Under the pieces are notes generated by a model. The model did no database searches. It was not told where the DNA came from and saw nothing but the letters and a program-made list of their open reading frames with translations. DNA of 64,000 bases from Croceibacterium_A sp044506565 (lineage in GTDB: Bacteria; Pseudomonadota; Alphaproteobacteria; Sphingomonadales; Sphingomonadaceae), in the NCBI GenBank assembly GCA_044506565.1, contig JBIQKN010000002.1:20441-84440 (forward strand). The letters are read 5' to 3'. Positions 19,495-28,049 of this stretch are shown one piece after another. The translations under genes were made by a program, and so were the position numbers. Each line of letters opens with the position of its first letter. Position 1 is the first letter of the stretch.

Positions 19495-20535
19495 CTAGTC
19501 GAGATCGGCCGCTGTGAGCGGGGTGAACTCGCGTGCGGCGGCTTCGCTCCGCGCCGCGACGTCGTCGGGATTCGCCACCAGGCCGATCGCCGTCAGCGGT
19601 CCGTCGCCTCCCCACGACCTGGCCCATTCGGCGACGAACTCGCGCAAGCCGCGGATCGCGTCGAGGTGGGCGTTCTTGACGTAGATGTAGAGCGGCCGCG
19701 CGCCCGGGTACTCGAACGAGGCTACGGTCTCGTAGGTCGGCTCGACGCCGTTCATGGCGAGGCCCTGGACCCTGTCGGCGTTTTCCTCGAGATAGGAGAA
19801 GCCGAACACGCCGACGACGTTCGGATTGCTCTCGATCTTCTGGACGATGAGGTTGTCCTGCTCGCCTTGGTCGACGTACTTCCCGTCGGACCTCAGCTCG
19901 GTGCAGAGTTGCTCGTGGCGATCCTCGTCGGTTTCCTTGAGCGTCTTCATCTCCGAGTTGCTCTCGCATCCCGGGATCAGCACAAGCTCCTTGAGCGCAT
20001 CGCGCGTCCCCGAGGTCGAGGGCGGGCCGTAGACGAGGATCGGCAGATCGGGCAGCGACGGATCGACGTCGCGCCAGCTCTGGGCGGTCTGTTCCCGGCC
20101 GAACGGGCGTGCGGCTAGCGCGCGGTAGACGATTTCCGGCGTCAGGTTCAGCCGGATGCCGCCCCGCGCCGAGGCGAAGGCGAGGCCGTCGAGCCCGACC
20201 TGGATCTCGGTGATCTCGGTCACCCCGTTCGCCTGGCAGGTCTCGAACTCGCTCGCCTTCATCCGCCGCGAGGCGTTGACGACATCGGGATGGCTCGCGC
20301 CGATGCCGGCGCAGAACAGCGCGATCCCGCCCCCGGACCCGGTCGCCTCTATGATCGGCGAGCCGAGTTCCGGGTTCGAGCGGGCGAAGTTCTCCGCTAC
20401 CAGCTTGGCGAACGGGTATACGGTCGACGAGCCGACCACGGTGACCGACTGGCGGGTGCCTTCGCCCGTCCCGCCGCAAGCGGCGAGCGAGGCCGCAAGC
20501 AAGGCAGCGACGGGAAGTCGCAGGTATCTGGTCAT
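19495..20535 (-). CDS. pstS: Phosphate-binding lipoprotein PstS
   Basis: A 346-residue substrate-binding protein. The signal MTRYLRLPVAALLAASLAAC ends in a lipobox with Cys20, so it is a lipoprotein. Phosphate ligand loops are recognisable (VVGSSTVYPF, ATGSGGGIALF, PPSTSGTRDA). The start at 20535 was chosen over an ATG two codons upstream because CCAGGGG is then at workable spacing. A Pho box lies 42-59 bases upstream of this ATG, consistent with PhoB activation of the pst operon. Confidence 0.96.
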   Translation of the reverse strand: MTRYLRLPVAALLAASLAACGGTGEGTRQSVTVVGSSTVYPFAKLVAENFARSNPELGSPIIEATGSGGGIALFCAGIGASHPDVVNASRRMKASEFETCQANGVTEITEIQVGLDGLAFASARGGIRLNLTPEIVYRALAARPFGREQTAQSWRDVDPSLPDLPILVYGPPSTSGTRDALKELVLIPGCESNSEMKTLKETDEDRHEQLCTELRSDGKYVDQGEQDNLIVQKIESNPNVVGVFGFSYLEENADRVQGLAMNGVEPTYETVASFEYPGARPLYIYVKNAHLDAIRGLREFVAEWARSWGGDGPLTAIGLVANPDDVAARSEAAAREFTPLTAADLD

Positions 20536-20576
20536 GATCATCCCCTGGAGATTTTCCGGCCTGTTAGGTCCGTTTT

Positions 20577-20594
20577 GTGACAATCTGACGACAG
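20577..20594 (-). promoter_or_regulatory. Pho box upstream of pstS
   Basis: On the minus strand the sequence is CTGTCGT CAGA TTGTCAC: two direct 7-mers separated by four bases, matching CTGTCAT-N4-CTGTCAT at 6 of 7 and 5 of 7 positions. It lies in the 97-base gap between the porin stop and pstS, so pstS onward has its own PhoB-driven promoter. Confidence 0.7.
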
Positions 20595-20632
20595 TCTTCG
20601 GCACATCGGTTCGGGACGGCGTGTCGTGTGGA

Positions 20633-21895
20633 TCAGAAATCGACCTGCGCGCGCAGGCCCAGCGTATCGACCTGGTAATCGCGGTCAGCTCCGGCCGGCA
20701 CGGCTGCGCCGTCGATCCACAGGTGCCCGTAGTTGAGGAGGAACCGGACGCGGTCGGTCAGCATCCAGACCGCCGACAGCCCGGCCAGCTGCTGCGTGCC
20801 TCCGGCGATCGCTCCGTCGTCGAGGTCGAGCCGGTCGTAGCGCGCGCTGAGCTGGATCGCGCCGATTCCGCCCTCGGTGACCGGGTGGACCGGCTTGACC
20901 CGATCGAACGCGCCATCCTTGTAGGCCGCCGTGTCGCCAGGCGTAAGCAGCATGCCGACCTCGAGGTAACCGCCTTGGAAGGTCGGATCGTCCAGACCCG
21001 GACGAAGGGCCGTCATCACGTGCCCCTCGGCCACGGCATGGAACGGCCCCCGCACGTAGGCCACCTCGACGCCGAAATTCCGTTCGCCCGAGGCCGAGAA
21101 GCTGCCCGTGTCGACGAGGCGGCCATCGGTCATGTGCAGAAACGGACGCGCGCGGTAGCGCAAGGTGGCTCCGGCGTGATTGAGCTCGCGATAGTGGGCG
21201 GAGCCGCCCAGGTGCAGCGTTCCACCGGCGACTTCGGGGCTCAGGACGACACGGCCGTCGAGGCTGAAGCTGTCGCTGCGGTCTTCGCCGAAATCCTGAA
21301 TGGTCTCGGCGAAGGCGCCGATCTGGACGAGCAGTCCGTCGCTCGAATAAGTGCCGCTGAGCCCGACGCGGCGCTCGAAGCCGAAGGCCGAGGTGAACGC
21401 GGCACGTTCCATCATCGAGGTGAACAGGTCGCTGGTCATTTCTTCGAGGCCGCCGAACGGCTTGTGATGACCGAGCGTGAAAGTGAGCGCGTCGCTCGCC
21501 TCGTAGGTGAGGTAGACGTCGGTCAGCTCGACTTTCGAGCCTTCGACCGCGCCGGCGAAGTCGGCCTCGATCCGGTAGCCGAAGTTCCCCGGCAGGTCGC
21601 CTTGCACGCCGAGATAGGCCCGCCGGACTTCTGCCGCGGTTCCGAACGCATCGCCGGCGATGCCGCCCGGAACATCGATCGTCCCGGCATCGACTTGCAG
21701 GCGCCCGCGCGGTTTCAGCGTGAACCCGCCGAGGGAACTCTCCGGCACTGCGCTTCGCCCGGCCTGTGGGGCCGACGATTCGGACGGTCTGGCCGTCGGC
21801 TCCGATGGGGAAGGCGGGCCCTGCTCCAGCTGGGCCAGCGCCGGGAGCGGAGCCAGCGCCGAGCCGGCAAGGATCAGGGAAAGCAGGTGACGCAC
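20633..21895 (-). CDS. OprP/OprO-type phosphate-selective porin
   Basis: A 420-residue outer membrane beta-barrel protein starting at GTG 21895, with signal peptide MRHLLSLILAGSALAPLPALA. Residues 22-55 are Pro/Ser-rich; the barrel begins near GGFTLKPRGRLQVDAG and shows the typical porin O/P pattern (RRAYLGVQGDLPGNFGYRIEADFAG, TFTLGHHKPFGGLEEM), ending in the aromatic C-terminus RAQVDF needed for barrel insertion. It sits between phoR and pstS in the same direction, which supports a role in phosphate passage across the outer membrane; selectivity is inferred from context. Confidence 0.9.
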   Translation of the reverse strand: MRHLLSLILAGSALAPLPALAQLEQGPPSPSEPTARPSESSAPQAGRSAVPESSLGGFTLKPRGRLQVDAGTIDVPGGIAGDAFGTAAEVRRAYLGVQGDLPGNFGYRIEADFAGAVEGSKVELTDVYLTYEASDALTFTLGHHKPFGGLEEMTSDLFTSMMERAAFTSAFGFERRVGLSGTYSSDGLLVQIGAFAETIQDFGEDRSDSFSLDGRVVLSPEVAGGTLHLGGSAHYRELNHAGATLRYRARPFLHMTDGRLVDTGSFSASGERNFGVEVAYVRGPFHAVAEGHVMTALRPGLDDPTFQGGYLEVGMLLTPGDTAAYKDGAFDRVKPVHPVTEGGIGAIQLSARYDRLDLDDGAIAGGTQQLAGLSAVWMLTDRVRFLLNYGHLWIDGAAVPAGADRDYQVDTLGLRAQVDF

Positions 21896-21952
21896 GAACG
21901 ATATCCCGATGTGGTGAAGGAGGGGCGTGTGTGTCCCCGCTATGTCCTGGCT

Positions 21953-21970
21953 ATTGCCGTTTCATGACAC
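21953..21970 (-). promoter_or_regulatory. Possible weak Pho box upstream of the porin
   Basis: On the minus strand GTGTCAT GAAA CGGCAAT resembles the Pho box, with 6 of 7 matches in the first repeat and 4 of 7 in the second. It lies 58-75 bases before the porin GTG, a suitable distance. The second repeat is poor, so this is only a candidate. Confidence 0.35.
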
Positions 21971-22000
21971 CGCGAACGGTTACCCACAGCGTTCGTGCCA

Positions 22001-23215
22001 TCAGGCCTCGCCCCCGGAACCCGGATCGTCCCGCTTCGTCAGGGGGAGCCGCACCGTCACCGTCGTTCCCTCGCCGAGCGCGCTGTCGATGTCGAGTCGC
22101 CCGCGGTGACGCTCGACGATGTGCTTGACGATCGCGAGGCCGAGGCCGGTCCCGCCCGCCGCGCGGCTGCGGCCGGGGTCCGTGCGGTAGAATCGCCGGG
22201 TCAGGTGCGGCAGGTGTTCGGGCGCGATCCCCTCGCCGCGATCCCTTACCGTGAGCACGGCCATGTTACGCTCGCCCGGCGCGAGGCCGACCGAGACCTT
22301 TGTGCCGGGCTCGCCGTACTTGAGCGCGTTGTCGACGAGGTTGCGGACCAGCTGCTCGAGTTGCCGGCGATCGCCGCGGACGGCGAGCTCTTCGCCGCCG
22401 CCGAGCCATTCCAGCCGATCCTGCCGGTCGGGCCCGGCCGCATCGCGCGCGGCCTGCTGCACGAGTCCCGCCAGCCCGACCGTCTCGCGCGGCAGGTCGT
22501 GCTTCTCGGCCTCGACCACCGACAGCGACATCAGGTCGCTGACGAGGTTCTGCAGTCGCCTGGCTTCCTTCAGCACGACGCCCTGGAAGCGCCCGGTGCG
22601 CTCGTCGTCGATCGTGGGACCTCCGTCGATCAGCGTCTCCATGTACCCGATGATCGAGGCGAGGGGGGTACGCAGTTCGTGACTGGCGTTGGCCACGAAA
22701 TCGGTGTGCGCGCGGCTCACGTCGGCCTCACTGGTGCGGTCGACCAGCTCGACTAGACTGTAGCGCCCGTCGATCGCATGGCGGGTCACCTGCCAGACGC
22801 TGCGCGGGTCGGTCAGCCCCTGCACGGTTTCGGTGCCGTCCTGCGCGCGGGTCAGCAGGTCGACCGCCGCCGGATGTCGAAATGCCACCCGCGCGTCCTG
22901 CCCGAGAGTGTGCGCGCCGAGCGCTTCGCGGGCAGCGGCGTTGGCGACGATGATCCGGTTGTCGTCGAGCACCAGCATCGGCAGGCGGAAGGGCTCGATC
23001 AGGTCGTGCAGTCCGGATGGCGTCAGCTGGACGCCGTCCCGGGCCTGGGCCAGGGCACGATCCTCGGGCGGTGGCGTCGCCAGGCAGAGCGAGGCTATCC
23101 ACACCAGGACGGCGGCGGCCGCCAGCCAGACGCTGGTCCCGCCCGCGATCAGCAGCACGCCGGCGACGAGCGCGATGGCTATTCCGGCGGCGGGGATGGG
23201 ACGGCCGAGCAGCAT
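22001..23215 (-). CDS. phoR: Phosphate regulon sensor histidine kinase PhoR
   Basis: A 404-residue inner-membrane histidine kinase. Two N-terminal helices (residues about 8-24 and 28-46) are followed by a PAS domain (about 70-160), the HisKA domain with H179 in SHELRTPLAS, and an HATPase domain with the N box RNLVDNALKYG, DRGEGIA and GTGLGLAIVKH. It phosphorylates PhoB when phosphate is scarce. It heads the Pho cluster; about 105 bases separate it from the porin. Confidence 0.95.
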   Translation of the reverse strand: MLLGRPIPAAGIAIALVAGVLLIAGGTSVWLAAAAVLVWIASLCLATPPPEDRALAQARDGVQLTPSGLHDLIEPFRLPMLVLDDNRIIVANAAAREALGAHTLGQDARVAFRHPAAVDLLTRAQDGTETVQGLTDPRSVWQVTRHAIDGRYSLVELVDRTSEADVSRAHTDFVANASHELRTPLASIIGYMETLIDGGPTIDDERTGRFQGVVLKEARRLQNLVSDLMSLSVVEAEKHDLPRETVGLAGLVQQAARDAAGPDRQDRLEWLGGGEELAVRGDRRQLEQLVRNLVDNALKYGEPGTKVSVGLAPGERNMAVLTVRDRGEGIAPEHLPHLTRRFYRTDPGRSRAAGGTGLGLAIVKHIVERHRGRLDIDSALGEGTTVTVRLPLTKRDDPGSGGEA

Positions 23216-23359
23216 CGCGGTCCGCTTTACGGCCGGTATGTTACAGCTGCCAGCACCAAGGCCGTCGCGCTTCGAAACCGTACGAATTTCCTCGCGCTCC
23301 CGAGCCGGGGAAACGCTATGATGAGCGCGACGTGACGTTCCGCCGGAATGGAGGCTGCC

Positions 23360-23752
23360 ATGGCATCGCCGCTGTTGAAGTTCCTGCCCCCGCTCGCACT
23401 GTTCGGCTTGGCCACTCCATCAGCGGCCGTCGACGAGATCGTCGTGAAGCGCGGGTGGCAGCAAGTCGATTTCGCGCAGTCCGGCCGATGCCGGGCGGAA
23501 GTGCGCGGCAACGGTCAATTCTACCGCATCGCCGGTGCCGGCATGGAGCCGGGCGAGCGTGTGCTGGTCGTGCTGCGCAATGAGGACCTCAGGCCCCTGC
23601 AATACCGCCTGGTTGCCGATGGCGACGGCATGTGGCGCGAGTTCTATGTGCCGTTCGTCTGGCATCTCGAGGGCGGGGTGGTCTCGGTCGACGTCCAGGG
23701 CGCGCGCTGCAGCCTCGCGCTGTCGTTCCCGTGGCAGAGGAGGCGTCTGTGA
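23360..23752 (+). CDS. Small secreted protein of unknown function
   Basis: A 130-residue protein with signal peptide MASPLLKFLPPLALFGLATP cut after SAA. The start at 23360 was chosen because GGAGG lies at good spacing; an ATG four codons upstream has a weaker site. The mature part is beta-rich with two cysteines (GRCRAEV, GARCSLAL) that could form a disulfide. I recognise no domain. Its end overlaps the RidA gene by four bases, so the two are translationally coupled. It diverges from phoR. Confidence 0.72.
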   Translation: MASPLLKFLPPLALFGLATPSAAVDEIVVKRGWQQVDFAQSGRCRAEVRGNGQFYRIAGAGMEPGERVLVVLRNEDLRPLQYRLVADGDGMWREFYVPFVWHLEGGVVSVDVQGARCSLALSFPWQRRRL

Positions 23753-24096
23753 CGATTCGCCGCATCGAACCTGGCCCGCGAATGAGCCAGGCCGTGGTTC
23801 ACGGCGGGGTTGTCTACCTCGCCGGACAAGTCGGCGCGCCGGGCGCCAGCGTGACCGAGCAGACGCGCGCGGTTCTCGCCCAGATCGACCGCCTCCTGGC
23901 GGAGGCCGGGTCGGACAAGTCGCGGCTGCTGTCGGCGACGATCTGGCTCGACGACATTGCCGACTTCGGCGAGATGAACGCGGTGTGGGAAGCGTGGATC
24001 GATCCGGCGAACCCACCCGCGCGCGCGACCGGCGAGAGCCGCCTCGCCGCGCCGGAGTTCAAGGTGGAGATCATCGTCACCGCCGCTTGCGGCTGA
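23749..24096 (+). CDS. RidA family protein
   Basis: A 115-residue member of the YjgF/YER057c/UK114 family, starting at GTG 23749 with AGAGGAGG upstream. Typical features are GGVVYLAGQVG, QTRAVLAQIDRLLAEAGSDKSRLL, IWLDDIADFGEMN and the C-terminal E-x-K/V-I-V strand. Family members hydrolyse reactive enamine/imine intermediates from PLP enzymes such as threonine dehydratase. The arginine usual in the active-site strand is seen in PARATGES. It overlaps the preceding secreted protein gene by four bases. Confidence 0.93.
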   Translation: MTIRRIEPGPRMSQAVVHGGVVYLAGQVGAPGASVTEQTRAVLAQIDRLLAEAGSDKSRLLSATIWLDDIADFGEMNAVWEAWIDPANPPARATGESRLAAPEFKVEIIVTAACG

Positions 24097-24108
24097 CGCC
24101 TGCGTTGC

Positions 24109-24183
24109 TGGTGACCCCTACGGGACTCGAACCCGTGTTTCAGCCGTGAGAGGGCCGCGTCCTGACCGCTAGACGAAGGGGCC
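24109..24183 (-). tRNA. tRNA-Glu (anticodon CTC)
   Basis: On the minus strand the acceptor arm GGCCCCT pairs with AGGGGTC, the anticodon stem CGGCC/GGCTG encloses the loop CTCTCAC, giving anticodon CTC, and the T arm is CGGGTTCGAGTCCCG. CCA is encoded at the 3' end. It is downstream of an almost identical tRNA-Glu(TTC). Confidence 0.96.
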
Positions 24184-24210
24184 TTGGTAACCAGCAATAG
24201 CAGCCTTTCG

Positions 24211-24285
24211 TGGTGACCCCTACGGGAATCGAACCCGTGTTTCAGCCGTGAAAGGGCCGCGTCCTGACCGCTAGACGAAGGGGCC
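24211..24285 (-). tRNA. tRNA-Glu (anticodon TTC)
   Basis: On the minus strand the same cloverleaf as its neighbour, with loop CTTTCAC giving anticodon TTC and T arm CGGGTTCGATTCCCG; CCA is encoded. It differs from the second copy at only two bases: the first anticodon base and one T-loop base. It starts 68 bases after the recJ stop. Confidence 0.96.
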
Positions 24286-24353
24286 ACGCCCGAAGGCGAG
24301 CGGCGCACTTAGTGGGGGGCGGGAGCGGGGTCAAGCCCTGCCCGGAACGGCCG

Positions 24354-26135
24354 TTAATCGGCCCAGGCGGCGTCCTCGAGATGGAGCTCGGCCTGGGGGC
24401 GGCTGCCCCAGTCGTCGATCTTGGCCCGGCCGGCGAGCCACAACCGGCGCCCTTTCGCCCCGTGCAGCAGCGCTTGGCCGAGATCGCTCTGCGCCATGCG
24501 GAACGCGATCGCCTTGAACGAGCCGCCGTCGTGCCCGCCGGCGATCAGGCGCAGGTGGTCGTTGCCGACCACGTCGGACTTGATCAGGTGAACCGGCCCG
24601 ACCGCCACGCGCGGACCGGGCCAGCCGACTCCGAAGGGACCGGCGCTGTCGAGCGTCGCGACGAGGTCGGGCGTGAGGCCGCCCGGGGCGAGCGACAGGT
24701 CGAGCAGGGTGGTCTGCTCCGCCGATGCGCGCGCGACCGCGGCGGCGAGCCGGTCGTCGAGCCACTCGGCAAGCGCTTCGAGCTTGTCGCCCGCGACGGT
24801 CAGCCCGGCAGCCATCGCGTGACCGCCGCCGGCCACCAGCAGGCCGCTGTCGCGCGCGCCGATCACCGCGGCGCCAAGGTCCACGCCGGCAATCGAGCGG
24901 CCCGAACCCTTGCCCTCGGCGCCTTCGTCGTCGAGCGCGATGACCAGCGTCGGCTTGCCCGTCTTCTCCTTGATCCGCCCGGCGACGATGCCGATCACGC
25001 CCGGGTGCCAGCCGCGCCCGGCCACGACCACCACCGCGCGGTTGTGCTGGGCGGCAAGCTGGGTCTCGGCGGCTTCCTGCACGGCGAGCTCGATCGCCCG
25101 GCGCTCCTCGTTGAGCTGCGACAGCTGCGCCGCAATCGCCTGAGCCTCGTCGGGGTCCTCGGTCGTCAGCAGGCGCACGCCGAGCGTGGCTTCGCCGACG
25201 CGGCCGCCGGCGTTGATCCGCGGCCCGAGTGCGAAGCCGCAGTCGCTGCAGCTCGGCGCACGGGCCAGGCGGCTCGCGTCGATCAGGGCCGCCAGCCCGG
25301 TGTTCCCGCGCCGGGCCATGACCTTGAGCCCTTGCGCGACAAATGCCCGGTTGAGCCCGTGCAGGGCGGCGACGTCAGCGACCGTGCCAAGCGCCACCAG
25401 GTCGAGCAGGCTCATCAGGTCGGGCTCGTCACGGCCCTCGAAGAACCCCCGGCGGCGCAGGGTGCGCACCACCGCGACCGCCAACAGGAATGCCACGCCG
25501 ACTGCAGCGAGGTGCCCGTGCGCGGCGGCCTCGTCGCACTCGTCGAGCCGGTTGGGATTGACCAGCGCGAAAGCCCGCGGGAGTTCGGAGGCACACTTGT
25601 GGTGGTCGACGACGATCACGTCGATCCCCGCGGCGTGCGCGGCCGCGAGCGCGTCGAAGGCCATCGCGCCGCAGTCGACGGTGACGATCAGGCTCGATCC
25701 CTCGGCGCCGAGCTTGACGAGCGCTTCGCCGCTCGGCCCGTAGCCTTCGAGCAACCGGTCAGGGATGTAGTGCCGCGCCTCGTGGCCGAGCGTACGGAAC
25801 AGGCGGATCAGCAGCGCCGCGCTGGTGGCGCCGTCGACGTCGTAATCGCCGTAGACGGTGACCGTTTCCTTCGCGAGCACGGCCTCGGCCACCCGCTCGG
25901 CGGCGAGGTCCATGTCGGCAAACAGCGACGGATCGGGCAGGAAGCTGCGCAGGCTCGGGCTGCGGTGCCGCGCGAGGTCGTCGCGCGTCACGCCGCGCGC
26001 CAGCAGCAGCTGGGTGACGATGTCGTCCTCGAGCCCGGCCGCGCCGTCCCCGAGCTCCATGTTCCCGCCGCGCCAGCGCCAGGCCTTGCCGGTCAGCGAG
26101 CGCTCGACGCCGAAGACTGCGGGGCGGGTGGCCAT
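24354..26135 (-). CDS. recJ: Single-stranded-DNA-specific exonuclease RecJ
   Basis: A 593-residue 5'-3' ssDNA exonuclease acting in RecF-pathway and mismatch/base excision repair. The DHH domain shows VYGDYDVDGATSAALL near residues 93-108, DCGA and VVDHHKC; the DHHA1 domain shows GRGWHPGVIGIVAGRIKE and GGGHAMAAG; an OB-fold lies at the C-terminus. Catalytic Asp and His residues are all present. The start gives MATRPAVFGVERSLTGKAWR, a normal RecJ N-terminus. It is followed by the two tRNA-Glu genes on the same strand. Confidence 0.96.
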   Translation of the reverse strand: MATRPAVFGVERSLTGKAWRWRGGNMELGDGAAGLEDDIVTQLLLARGVTRDDLARHRSPSLRSFLPDPSLFADMDLAAERVAEAVLAKETVTVYGDYDVDGATSAALLIRLFRTLGHEARHYIPDRLLEGYGPSGEALVKLGAEGSSLIVTVDCGAMAFDALAAAHAAGIDVIVVDHHKCASELPRAFALVNPNRLDECDEAAAHGHLAAVGVAFLLAVAVVRTLRRRGFFEGRDEPDLMSLLDLVALGTVADVAALHGLNRAFVAQGLKVMARRGNTGLAALIDASRLARAPSCSDCGFALGPRINAGGRVGEATLGVRLLTTEDPDEAQAIAAQLSQLNEERRAIELAVQEAAETQLAAQHNRAVVVVAGRGWHPGVIGIVAGRIKEKTGKPTLVIALDDEGAEGKGSGRSIAGVDLGAAVIGARDSGLLVAGGGHAMAAGLTVAGDKLEALAEWLDDRLAAAVARASAEQTTLLDLSLAPGGLTPDLVATLDSAGPFGVGWPGPRVAVGPVHLIKSDVVGNDHLRLIAGGHDGGSFKAIAFRMAQSDLGQALLHGAKGRRLWLAGRAKIDDWGSRPQAELHLEDAAWAD

Positions 26136-26194
26136 TCGCCGGACCTAGCCGAGCCCTGCTCGGCTGCAAAGCCGCGCGGAGCCCTCGTCGACAG

Positions 26195-27877
26195 CTAAGC
26201 CGTGGCCATCGCCGCGTTCGCGGCGCTGAGGATCGCGCGAACGCTGGCGGTGGCGACGTCCTCGTCGATCCCTACGCCCCAGATCGTGCGGCCGTCGGGA
26301 AGCACGCATTCGAGGTAGGCCGCGGCGCGAGCGTCCGAGCCCTTGCCGAGTGCGTGCTCGAAGTAATCGGCGACCTCGATCTCGAGCCCGAAGGTCTGCC
26401 GCAGCGTCGCCAGCACCGAGGAGACCAGGCCCTTGCCGCGGCCGCTGACCTGCTGGTTCTTGCCGCCCACGGAGATCGTGCCGGCGAACAGCCGGGTACC
26501 GTCACTCGCGCGGGTCTCCTCGTAATCGACGAGTTCGAACGTCGCGCCTTCCTCACCGAGGTAATAGGCCTCGCGGAACGTCTGCCAGATGTCGTCGGCA
26601 TTGAGCTCGCGGCCGAGCTCGTCGGCGACGCGCTGCACGTGGCGCGAGAAGTCGACCTGCAGCTTCTTCGGCAGCTTGAGCCCCTGGCTCTGCTCGAGCA
26701 CCCAGGCAAAGCCGCCCTTGCCACTCTGCGAGTTGACCCGGATCACCGCTTCGTAGGTTCGCCCGAGGTCGGCCGGGTCGATCGGCAGGTAGGGCACGCG
26801 CCAGCGCTCGTCGTTCTGCTGCGCATGGGCTTCGAAGCCCTTCTTGATCGCATCCTGATGGCTGCCCGAGAACGCCGTGAACACCAGCTCGCCGCCGTAG
26901 GGATGGCGCGGATGCACGGGAATCTGGTTGCAGTACTCGACGGTCTCGATGATGCGGTCGATGTCGGAGAAGTCGAGCCCCGGGTCGATGCCCTGAGTGT
27001 ACATGTTGAGCGCGACCGTCACCAGGCAGCAGTTGCCGGTGCGCTCGCCGTTGCCGAACAGGCAGCCCTCGACGCGGTCGGCGCCGGCCATCAGCCCGAG
27101 CTCGGCCGCGGCCACGCCGGTGCCGCGGTCGTTGTGCGTGTGCAGGCTGACGCAGGCGGCCTCGCGGTTCGGCAGGTTGCGGCAGAAGTACTCGATCTGG
27201 TCGGCGTAGATGTTGGGGGTCGCCGCCTCGACCGTCGCCGGCAGGTTGAGGATCAGCGGCCGCTCTTTGGTCGGCTGGAGGATGTCCATCACCGCCTCGC
27301 AGACCTCGAGGCTGAAGTCGATTTCCGCGGTGGAGAAGGTCTCCGGCGAGTATTCGAAGTGCCAGTCGGTGTCGGGGCGCTTGGCCGCCTCGTCACGCAG
27401 CAGTTTCGCTGCGTTGACCGCGATCTGCTTCACCTCGTCGCGGGTCATGCGGAAAACGATTTCGCGCCAGGCCGGGCTCAGCGCGTTGTAGACGTGCACG
27501 ATCGCCGCGCGGGCGCCCTCGAGGCTCTCGAACGAGCGCTCGATCAGGTCCTTGCGCGCCTGGGTCAGCACCTGGACAGTCACGTCGTCGGGGATCTTGC
27601 CCGAGCGGACGAGATCCTGGATGAAATCGAACTCGGTCTGCCCGGCGGCCGGGAAGCCGATCTCGATCTCCTTGACGCCGATCTCGACCAGCAGGTCGAA
27701 GAAGCGGTGCTTCTTCACCGCGTCCATCGGGTCGACGATCGCCTGGTTGCCGTCGCGCAGGTCGGTCGACAGCCAGCGCGGGGGCGCGGTGATGGTCCGG
27801 CTCGGCCATTGTCGGTCGGTCAGGTTGATCGGGGGGAAGGGCCTGTATTTGCGGCCCGGTTCCGTGAGCATGGTCAT
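26195..27877 (-). CDS. leuA: 2-isopropylmalate synthase
   Basis: A 560-residue enzyme that condenses 2-oxoisovalerate with acetyl-CoA, the first step of leucine synthesis. It is the long LeuA type: the TIM barrel starts at STDLRDGNQAIVDPM (metal-binding D-R-D/N region), with the metal ligands in SLHTHNDRGTGVA, and a C-terminal LeuA allosteric domain (VSGRGKGLVSSVLATLRQ) for feedback inhibition by leucine. The start at 27877 (MTMLTEPGRKYRPFPP) has AAGGCGA upstream. About 115 bases before it ends a leucine-rich leader peptide (27994-28041) with overlapping alternative hairpins, so regulation by attenuation is likely. Confidence 0.95.
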   Translation of the reverse strand: MTMLTEPGRKYRPFPPINLTDRQWPSRTITAPPRWLSTDLRDGNQAIVDPMDAVKKHRFFDLLVEIGVKEIEIGFPAAGQTEFDFIQDLVRSGKIPDDVTVQVLTQARKDLIERSFESLEGARAAIVHVYNALSPAWREIVFRMTRDEVKQIAVNAAKLLRDEAAKRPDTDWHFEYSPETFSTAEIDFSLEVCEAVMDILQPTKERPLILNLPATVEAATPNIYADQIEYFCRNLPNREAACVSLHTHNDRGTGVAAAELGLMAGADRVEGCLFGNGERTGNCCLVTVALNMYTQGIDPGLDFSDIDRIIETVEYCNQIPVHPRHPYGGELVFTAFSGSHQDAIKKGFEAHAQQNDERWRVPYLPIDPADLGRTYEAVIRVNSQSGKGGFAWVLEQSQGLKLPKKLQVDFSRHVQRVADELGRELNADDIWQTFREAYYLGEEGATFELVDYEETRASDGTRLFAGTISVGGKNQQVSGRGKGLVSSVLATLRQTFGLEIEVADYFEHALGKGSDARAAAYLECVLPDGRTIWGVGIDEDVATASVRAILSAANAAMATA

Positions 27878-27948
27878 GGCAGTTCGCCTTATCGCCTCGC
27901 AAGCGCGCGGCAAGGGCCGCGGCGCGTTTTCGACTTTGGGTTTAGCAG

Positions 27949-28005
27949 GCCCTTAGGCGGGTGCCCGCGCCACGCGCAGGCCGATACACGCGCCTAAGGG
28001 CGCGT
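27949..28005 (-). promoter_or_regulatory. Alternative RNA hairpins of the leuA leader
   Basis: A hairpin with a perfect 7-bp stem (ACGCGCC/GGCGCGT, loop of four) at 27988-28005 covers the stop codon of the leader peptide. One of its arms plus loop (27991-28001) is complementary over 11 bases to 27949-27959 further toward leuA. The two pairings exclude each other, the layout expected of an attenuator. I see no clear U-tract, so the downstream effect could be on translation or Rho access instead of intrinsic termination. Confidence 0.6.
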
Positions 28006-28041
28006 AAGTCGAAGCAGCGGCAGGAGCGCGCGGCAGGTCAT
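27994..28041 (-). CDS. Leucine-rich leader peptide of leuA (leuL-like)
   Basis: A 15-codon reading frame, MTCRALLPLLRLTRP followed by TAG, with five leucines, four of them in two pairs, placed just before mutually exclusive hairpins upstream of leuA. Leader peptides rich in the end-product amino acid sense charged tRNA by ribosome stalling (E. coli leuL, sinorhizobial trpL as parallels). No Shine-Dalgarno site precedes the ATG. Instead a promoter-like pair, TAGACA and CATATC with 17 bases between, ends eight bases before the ATG, suggesting a leaderless start, as reported for sinorhizobial trpL. It is too short for standard gene finders; the evidence is composition, position and the RNA pairing. 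Confidence 0.6.
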   Translation of the reverse strand: MTCRALLPLLRLTRP

Positions 28042-28049
28042 GCGGCCAC

